A DNA stretch of 20,648 nucleotides from Puniceicoccales bacterium (GTDB lineage: Bacteria; Verrucomicrobiota; Verrucomicrobiia; Opitutales; UBA953), in contig JAITPT010000136.1 in assembly GCA_031289285.1 (NCBI GenBank), positions 1 through 20,648 of the forward strand, given 5' to 3'. Positions 16,089-20,648 of this stretch are shown here, piece after piece (the first letter of the stretch is position 1; each line of letters opens with the position of its first letter). Both the position numbers and the translations under genes were made by a program. The notes below the pieces were generated by a model. The model did no database searches and was not told where the DNA came from. It worked only from the letters and a program-made list of their open reading frames with translations.

Positions 16089-16108
16089 CACAGACAGGAC
16101 TGTCTGTG
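16089..16108. repeat. Perfect inverted repeat CACAGACAG-GA-CTGTCTGTG
   Basis: Two 9-bp arms with a 2-nt centre. An extra CTGTCTGTG copy at 16052-16060 gives alternative pairings. It is about 105 bp past the minus-strand gene's stop at 16212 and could fold in that transcript. There is no U-tract, so a terminator role is uncertain. Confidence 0.65.
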
Positions 16109-16211
16109 CTACACGACGCACCACGCAGCCTCGAAAGTCTCTCGCCATCTATTGCCGTCGCATCTCAACCCCAACGGAGTTTTGAGCAGCCGCCGCCACC
16201 AAAACAGAAAA

Positions 16212-19200
16212 TTAGTTCAAACTGATGGAATACTTTGCCTTGTTTCCCCTAAACTCAAAATACAGAGGTTTCACCTTTCCGTTGCGGTGCCCATATTCCT
16301 TGTCGCCACTGACCAAAGAACAATTCACAGGTTCGATGGCAGTAAATTTGATAGACTTGCCCTCCAATTTTACGACAGCCGCATTGTTGGCGATTTTAAC
16401 CTCGCTCCCTTCTTTCCCGTTGAATGTCAGCAGGGGCCACGTAATTCGCATGGACGTTACATTACCGGACAGTTCATCTTCGACTGTCACTTTCCCGTTT
16501 TCAACCGTAACGGTTTCGGTAAGAGTCCGTTCTCCTGCCAAATAAATTATTCGGAATTGAGACATTTCGGGAGTTTCTTTTAGCGTCTCGATAATTGGAT
16601 TTTCCTGTTTGTGTTTTGCCAACGAAAACCATGTTCCGTCGCTGTTTTGCCAAGAAGGGCCGATAGCAATCGAAACGCCCTTGCCACTGTATAATGCGGC
16701 ACAGCCGTCGGATGGTCCCAGCTGCGGATGGCTACCTTTCAAGTGAATACGAATAATGCCGGTAGGATTATATTTTTGGTCACCACGGGTGTCGTATTCG
16801 ACATACGCTCCGCCAGCCGACGCAAAAACCTTGTGGAACGGCTTGTGTATAGCGACAACATAACCACCAAGGTCAACCGGAGCAATACCCTCGTTTATTT
16901 TGTCGTTTGCAAACTCCCATGCTTGTGCAAGCATAGAGGTCGTTAGCATGTTGTAACACGTATGAACCGAATAACCTTCATAGCCGTGTTGTGCCGCTAT
17001 CGGGTATTTATTCTTCACGATGTAGCCAGAGCCGTCGGGACGAAGCCATGACTTGATACTGCTAAGCGACAGCATCGCCGCCCGCTTGAATGCCTCTGCT
17101 ATTTTTGCCTCTCCTTTTTTTGCATATTCATTGGCATATATCTCGAAAATAACACACTGCTCCGCTTCGTTCCAGATATGGTGCGCACTTCGGAAACCAG
17201 CAGGTGCTTCTCCGAAAGGCGATTGCAGAAACAGCGACATCCACGCTCCCTTATTCAGCAAATCACGATACTGTTTGTAATAAGCACCCTGATAACCATA
17301 CGCCAACATGCTGGATAAATACTGACGAGAAAAAAGGTCGTATGCAGGAGGCGGTGAATTGTAGTCGTCAATATACATGCCGTATTCGGTGAAACGTTGC
17401 ATTTGAGACTTCAAGCACGTATCTACGTAGTTTAATAACGTGACTTTTTCCTTTGTGACGTTTTCTTTGAACCGCAGATATTCGCCAGCTGTATTTATCA
17501 GCACCCAATTGTGTGCATTCAGTTTGCGATAATAGCGATAAAACTTTTCGGACTTCATGGCGGTAATGTTGTTGTGCCACTTTTTCCATCGAGCTTCGCT
17601 TGCAATTCCTTTATACAGCCTGTAAGCAAACATAACGGGCCAGGTGTAGAAATCTCCATGCCCTCCCGCAGAGCGGTTTAGTGCCATATCCGCAGTAACC
17701 ACATCCATCGCCTTCATTCCGCTTTCGACAAGTGCGGCGTCTTTGGTGTAACCAGATGCCGCCAGTATTGCAACGCTATGCGCATAGCAAGGCGTAGCAT
17801 AATACATTTCTTTCTTTTTAACTGGGTCAATAATCCGTCCCGATACATCTTGATATTGTTTTATAGCACGCACCTGACCTTCGATGATTTTTAAGTAATC
17901 GTTTTTAGAGAGACCTGTTTTTGCCAACTCCGGTGATGTTTTCACGCGAGATAAAAAAGTTTTTTTCTTATCTGTCATCAACCAGTTGTTGTTCAACCTA
18001 AAAACGGCAGTTGGAGGGGAAGTATTGCGAGAACATGTTGCGGTAGCTGCGCTTAGGGACTTTGTGAAGGCGCACCTGTTGGTGCGTCGAACAAAGTCAC
18101 TAAGTGCAGATGCTGTCCCAGGTTCCGCAAGACGACCCGATTCAACTGCCGTTTTTAGGTTCAACCTATAAACTTCGCTGGCGGCAAGCAAGAACGTTCC
18201 TGATACGTATTCGTGCGAGTCGTTTTTAACGATATTTACGGGGCGGTCGCCGACCCGTTGTCCCCATTGCAATTTGCCTTCGTCGCTTACGGCATCATAA
18301 AGTGATTTCCATGCCTTTTCAATCACGGGTAGAAATTCAGCACGGTCGAGGATACCGTTATTAACGCCCCAAGCGAGACCATAGACAAAGAACGCTGTGC
18401 CACTGGTTTCTTTTACAGGAAAATCGTAGGGGTCGGCCAAATTGGGATACCAGAAACCTTCTTTTGATTGACATTTTTTTAACGCATTTGCCATATTTTT
18501 TAGCACCTGTTCATAGCGTTTGTAAGAGGCGTGTTCCTTGGGTAAGTATTTCATTATACGGACAATAGCGGCAATAGCCCAACCGTTGCCACGCGACCAG
18601 AGGACTTTTTTGCCGCTGGATGTTTTGAGCGTAATAAAACGGTGATCGCGATAGAAAAGATTTTCCTGCACGTCGTAGAGAGAGCCGTAAATATCCCAGA
18701 AGAACGCTTCCATCCATTGCAAATACTTTTCGTCTTTGGTAATAGTGTAGAGCATCGCCAATGGCGGCGCACCGGTAAATAATCCATCCACATACCGTCT
18801 TCCACCCTCGAAATACCAATCGAGCGGCATAGATGTCGGGCTTTTTTTAGCAGGATTTTCCAGATAGGTAATAAGCGGTTCGATTTTATACTTTTGTTTA
18901 TCAATCATATAACTCTCCAACCACGTCTGGGGGAGCGTCAAAAGATTTCCGCCGCCGCCCGTATTTATACTTGGTTTTGCGGCAGGGACTTTCCAGTTTA
19001 ATTTGCGTCCGAGCGCATCACACTGTTCAAGATACTTTTTATCGCCAGTGGCCTGATAGCAAGCCATCACTCCGGCGTAATAAGTGCCGCGTATCCAGTT
19101 ATCATCGTATTTCGCGTGAGGATGCGCCAACTGATAGTTGTTCACCTTGTCCATAATTGATTTTATCGCTGGCTTATCGTGAACCGATTGCGCGGAGGCG

Positions 19201-19397
19201 GCAAGCGTCCAACAACTAAGAATGCACAGCATAAACACGGCTATCCAACACGCAGCCCGCCGTGTTAAACTCGACCGAAGAATGGTGGTTGCTGGGGAAG
19301 TATTGCGAGAAGATGTTGCGGCAGATGCCAAAGCAGGTTCCGCAAGTAACGCCGATTCAAAGGCAGTTTTTGGGTTCATGTTTAGATTTGTTTTCAT
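16212..19397 (-). CDS. Exported two-domain protein: GH88/GH105-like unsaturated rhamnogalacturonyl hydrolase plus unrecognised C-terminal half
   Basis: 1061 residues, one open frame. Residues 1-47 are an unusual leader; 8-42 come from a palindromic element. A signal-peptide core follows (CWIAVFMLCILSCWTLAASA, 50-69). Residues about 75-412 are GH105-like: YVDGLFTGAPPLA (202-214, D204 the expected catalytic Asp), LWSRGNGWAIAAI (266-278), TSGTAFFVYGLAWGV (331-345) and the usual ending VSGTFLLAASEVYRL. Such enzymes remove unsaturated galacturonate or glucuronate from lyase products. Residues 413-468 are a second, in-frame palindromic element. From Met475 a different protein begins: a helix-rich, toroid-like part (500-830: GGHGDFYTWPVMFAYR, HNWVLINTAGEYLR, FRSAHHIWNEAEQC, HGYEGYSVHTCYNML) and a beta-rich end (840-1061). 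I do not recognise this half; a lyase or hydrolase is a guess. The gene is AT-richer than its neighbours. It may be two former genes joined, or a native fusion with the element in its linker. Confidence 0.85.
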   Translation of the reverse strand: MKTNLNMNPKTAFESALLAEPALASAATSSRNTSPATTILRSSLTRRAACWIAVFMLCILSCWTLAASAQSVHDKPAIKSIMDKVNNYQLAHPHAKYDDNWIRGTYYAGVMACYQATGDKKYLEQCDALGRKLNWKVPAAKPSINTGGGGNLLTLPQTWLESYMIDKQKYKIEPLITYLENPAKKSPTSMPLDWYFEGGRRYVDGLFTGAPPLAMLYTITKDEKYLQWMEAFFWDIYGSLYDVQENLFYRDHRFITLKTSSGKKVLWSRGNGWAIAAIVRIMKYLPKEHASYKRYEQVLKNMANALKKCQSKEGFWYPNLADPYDFPVKETSGTAFFVYGLAWGVNNGILDRAEFLPVIEKAWKSLYDAVSDEGKLQWGQRVGDRPVNIVKNDSHEYVSGTFLLAASEVYRLNLKTAVESGRLAEPGTASALSDFVRRTNRCAFTKSLSAATATCSRNTSPPTAVFRLNNNWLMTDKKKTFLSRVKTSPELAKTGLSKNDYLKIIEGQVRAIKQYQDVSGRIIDPVKKKEMYYATPCYAHSVAILAASGYTKDAALVESGMKAMDVVTADMALNRSAGGHGDFYTWPVMFAYRLYKGIASEARWKKWHNNITAMKSEKFYRYYRKLNAHNWVLINTAGEYLRFKENVTKEKVTLLNYVDTCLKSQMQRFTEYGMYIDDYNSPPPAYDLFSRQYLSSMLAYGYQGAYYKQYRDLLNKGAWMSLFLQSPFGEAPAGFRSAHHIWNEAEQCVIFEIYANEYAKKGEAKIAEAFKRAAMLSLSSIKSWLRPDGSGYIVKNKYPIAAQHGYEGYSVHTCYNMLTTSMLAQAWEFANDKINEGIAPVDLGGYVVAIHKPFHKVFASAGGAYVEYDTRGDQKYNPTGIIRIHLKGSHPQLGPSDGCAALYSGKGVSIAIGPSWQNSDGTWFSLAKHKQENPIIETLKETPEMSQFRIIYLAGERTLTETVTVENGKVTVEDELSGNVTSMRITWPLLTFNGKEGSEVKIANNAAVVKLEGKSIKFTAIEPVNCSLVSGDKEYGHRNGKVKPLYFEFRGNKAKYSISLN
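17995..18161. repeat. Full 167-bp palindromic element, in frame inside the GH105-like gene
   Basis: The ends are perfect 19-bp inverted repeats, AACCTAAAAACGGCAGTTG at 17995-18013 and its complement at 18143-18161. The two arms remain complementary, with mismatches, to the middle: GCGCTTAGGGACTTTGT pairs with ACAAAGTCACTAAGTGC, and GGCGCACC with GGTGCG around a short central loop near 18080. TTCAA occurs at both edges (17992-17996 and 18160-18164, 168 bp apart), a possible target duplication although it includes the terminal AA. It encodes residues 413-468 of the host protein without a stop. No transposase gene is present in the window. Confidence 0.92.
19273..19376. repeat. 104-bp degenerate palindromic element encoding the N-terminal extension
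   Basis: Both arms align with the 167-bp copy. The plus-strand left arm matches over 40 bases without gaps, including GGGGAAGTATTGCGAGAA; the right arm shares GCAGATGC, GCAGGTTCCGCAAG and CCGATTCAA. The central part of about 63 bp is absent, exactly 21 codons. The left inverted end is eroded (GACCGAAGAATGGTGGTTG). It encodes residues 8-42 of the minus-strand gene, before the signal-peptide core. Confidence 0.85.
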
Positions 19398-19449
19398 AGC
19401 AAAAAGGGAAAACAGCAGTGCGTTGAGGAGGTTCCGTAATAATCACAAG

Positions 19450-19611
19450 CCTCAGAACGGCAGTTAATGCGGGCGGTTTTGCGCAATCTTTTGGTCGTCT
19501 GCGGCTTGGACTTTCCGCTCCACGCACCACGAGGTGCGCGTCGGGAAAGCGCAAACCACATCCGTCTCAAAATCTTGCGCAAACCCTTCCCGCTGAACTG
19601 CCGTTTTTAGG
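19450..19611. repeat. 162-bp palindromic element, second core type
   Basis: The ends are CCTCAGAACGGCAGTT and AACTGCCGTTTTTAGG, the same termini as the 167-bp element, but the interior differs. The arms pair almost throughout (TTTGCGCAA with TTGCGCAAA, GGACTTTCC with GGGAAAGC) up to a central CGCACCACGAGGTGCG. It lies between the nitrilase-fold gene, whose stop is 5 nt away, and the GH105-like gene. A plus-strand frame (LRTAV and so on) runs through all of it without a stop. A transcribed copy would form a long 3'-end hairpin. Confidence 0.88.
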
Positions 19612-19616
19612 ATTAT

Positions 19617-20648
19617 TCATTCCTCCCACCAACGTGCTTTTTCTTTCTTGATGGCGTCTTCGAGATAGAGAATTTGGTCGGCACGGGAACGTTTGCCGCC
19701 GGGGGCCTCGGCCATTTTGCCACCGTTGTAATGCGGAGCAGGTGAGGCGTTTAAGTCAAGACTCGCACAAAGCAGGGAGACGTTTCCAAGTTTGGTAATT
19801 TTCAGGTCTTTGAATGTCCGCCCGGGGCCTGCGCCGACAGAGTATTCCCTGCTGGAAGGGGCTTTGGCTTGGATGTCGCGTCCCGCCGTGTCAAAAATGG
19901 CGTGACCGCCGCCACCAAGTGCGCTTGCAATGAAGCGCACCCCGTTGTCGGCGGCGCGGGCGTGAAGAAGGCTTCGGTAGTAACCAGCGGCGGGAAATAG
20001 AATCACTTCCGCACCTTTGAGTGCCAAAAGTTCCGTGACATCGTTGAACCAACTGTCATAGCAAATAATCATTCCGATTTTTCCAAAGTCGGTTTGAAAG
20101 ATGTCCGTTTTATTTCCCGGAGAAATCCCGCCTTCGGAAGTTTCAGGGCTGTAGGGATGGATTTTGTCGTAGGTGCCGACAAGTTTTCCGGCGCGGTCGT
20201 AGAGGACGCCGCGATTGTATTTGTGCCCGTCTGTTTTGTCCACGACGACGACCGAGGCGGCGACATACATTTTATGCAGGGCGGCGGCGGCGGAGAGTTT
20301 TTGGAGAATGGCGTCCCCTTCGGAGGGGTCGGCACTTTTTTGCGCCGGATGTTCTGGATAGAGAAGGAGGTCGGCACCCTCTTTTGCGGCGGCGGCGGCA
20401 ATTCGGGGCAGCTGTTCCATCGTCGGGCGACCACGCATGGTGGCGAAGCGAACCCAGCGCGGTTTCACTGGCTCGGCGGGGGTGAGGGAAAGGCTGCGCA
20501 GCTTGACTGCACCAGCGGCGTTGTGGCGGAAATGGACGCGCAAGGTGACATCGCGGGGGGCGTTGCCGTTGCCGCGCACGACGACGGTGTCGCGGCCTTC
20601 GATTTTGCCGTTTTCCAATTTGTAGTATTTGAAAATGCCGTCTTTGGA
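19617..20648 (-). CDS. Carbon-nitrogen hydrolase (nitrilase superfamily) domain protein, 5' end beyond window
   Basis: 343 residues are visible. The frame stays open to the window edge (first visible residues SKDGIFKYYKLENGK), so the true start is outside; the TTG at 20618 is not a credible start. The first 60 or so visible residues look like the end of a beta-sandwich domain (VTLRVHFRHNAAGAVKLRSLSL). The rest is a CN-hydrolase domain with the Glu-Lys-Cys triad: YPEHPA (E99 of the visible part), TYDKIHPY (K162) and IICYDSWF (C196). These enzymes cleave nitriles, amides or carbamoyl groups; the substrate is unknown. The C terminus (EDAIKKEKARWWEE) is complete, with TGA at 19619-19617. A palindromic element starts 5 nt beyond the stop. 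The gene lies upstream of the GH105-like gene, 219 nt apart. Confidence 0.88.
   Translation of the reverse strand, partial: SKDGIFKYYKLENGKIEGRDTVVVRGNGNAPRDVTLRVHFRHNAAGAVKLRSLSLTPAEPVKPRWVRFATMRGRPTMEQLPRIAAAAAKEGADLLLYPEHPAQKSADPSEGDAILQKLSAAAALHKMYVAASVVVVDKTDGHKYNRGVLYDRAGKLVGTYDKIHPYSPETSEGGISPGNKTDIFQTDFGKIGMIICYDSWFNDVTELLALKGAEVILFPAAGYYRSLLHARAADNGVRFIASALGGGGHAIFDTAGRDIQAKAPSSREYSVGAGPGRTFKDLKITKLGNVSLLCASLDLNASPAPHYNGGKMAEAPGGKRSRADQILYLEDAIKKEKARWWEE

Larger units (their letters stand above)
15001..16211. other. Repeat-rich intergenic block
   Basis: 1211 bp without a convincing gene. It holds, in order, the autotransporter leader (with a CCGC-AAC-GCGG mini-hairpin near 15031-15041), GGTGGG-rich sequence around 15090-15150, the tandem array at 15249-15905, a C12 tract and several short palindromes at 15934-16108. 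Two short plus-strand frames (15507-15719 and 15754-15945) encode near-identical peptides only because they lie in successive repeat units. The autotransporter promoter should be at the low-coordinate end, but I cannot mark it. Confidence 0.7.

Noticed and set aside
17986..18171. 61-codon plus-strand frame as an independent small gene
   Set aside because: It coincides with the palindromic element, whose two strands mirror each other; I see no separate start signal.
1..20648. tRNA or rRNA genes, prophage genes, transposase genes
   Set aside because: I saw no cloverleaf-like sequence, no rRNA-like sequence and no integrase, transposase or phage structural protein in any frame.

Overview
The window reads as a chromosomal stretch from a Gram-negative bacterium, most likely Verrucomicrobiota of the Opitutaceae type. 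This is inferred from gene content and style, not from a marker gene. The clues are secreted plant-polysaccharide enzymes, a Tat-exported sugar isomerase-like protein, a very large autotransporter, high GC in most of the window, and no Shine-Dalgarno motif at any start I checked. A Bacteroidota-type cytochrome bd oxidase suggests a low-oxygen habitat such as a gut, but that is inference. All ten protein genes lie on the minus strand, so transcription runs from high to low coordinates.

Layout from right to left. 19617-20648: the C-terminal part of a protein ending in a carbon-nitrogen hydrolase (nitrilase-fold) domain, cut by the window edge. 16212-19397: a visibly AT-richer gene for a 1061-residue secreted protein, with an unsaturated rhamnogalacturonyl hydrolase-like (GH88/GH105) half and a second, unrecognised half. 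15001-16211: a gene-free block with a 231/247-bp tandem repeat, a C12 tract and small palindromes. 10336-15000: a 1554-residue autotransporter with a cyclophilin domain at its N terminus. 9277-10224, 8592-9185 and 7438-8550: a Tat-exported TIM-barrel protein, a DJ-1/PfpI protein and chorismate synthase (aroC). 7107-7437: a gap with a 10-bp minisatellite. 5433-7106 and 4241-5377: cydA and cydB. 1371-4043 and 351-1319: an exported alpha-L-rhamnosidase (GH78) and an exported endonuclease/exonuclease/phosphatase-fold protein. 1-350: direct repeats and part of a palindromic element.

The rhamnosidase and the GH105-like hydrolase both fit breakdown of rhamnose-containing polysaccharides such as rhamnogalacturonan, although they are about 12 kb apart and not one operon. 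The autotransporter would display a peptidyl-prolyl isomerase domain at the cell surface.

The most unusual feature is a family of palindromic elements with ends like AACCTAAAAACGGCAGTTG and its inverse. A full 167-bp copy (17995-18161) lies in frame inside the GH105-like gene, between its two halves. A 104-bp relative (19273-19376) forms the N-terminal extension of the same gene. A 162-bp relative with a different core (19450-19611) starts 5 nt past the nitrilase stop. A half copy (249-331) lies 19 nt past the phosphatase stop. Degenerate ends occur around 7194 and 7444, the latter containing the aroC stop codon. Both strands of the 167-bp copy are open in one register and encode similar peptides, so it can be translated whichever way it inserts. 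This resembles the concept of Rickettsia palindromic elements but with a sequence I do not recognise.
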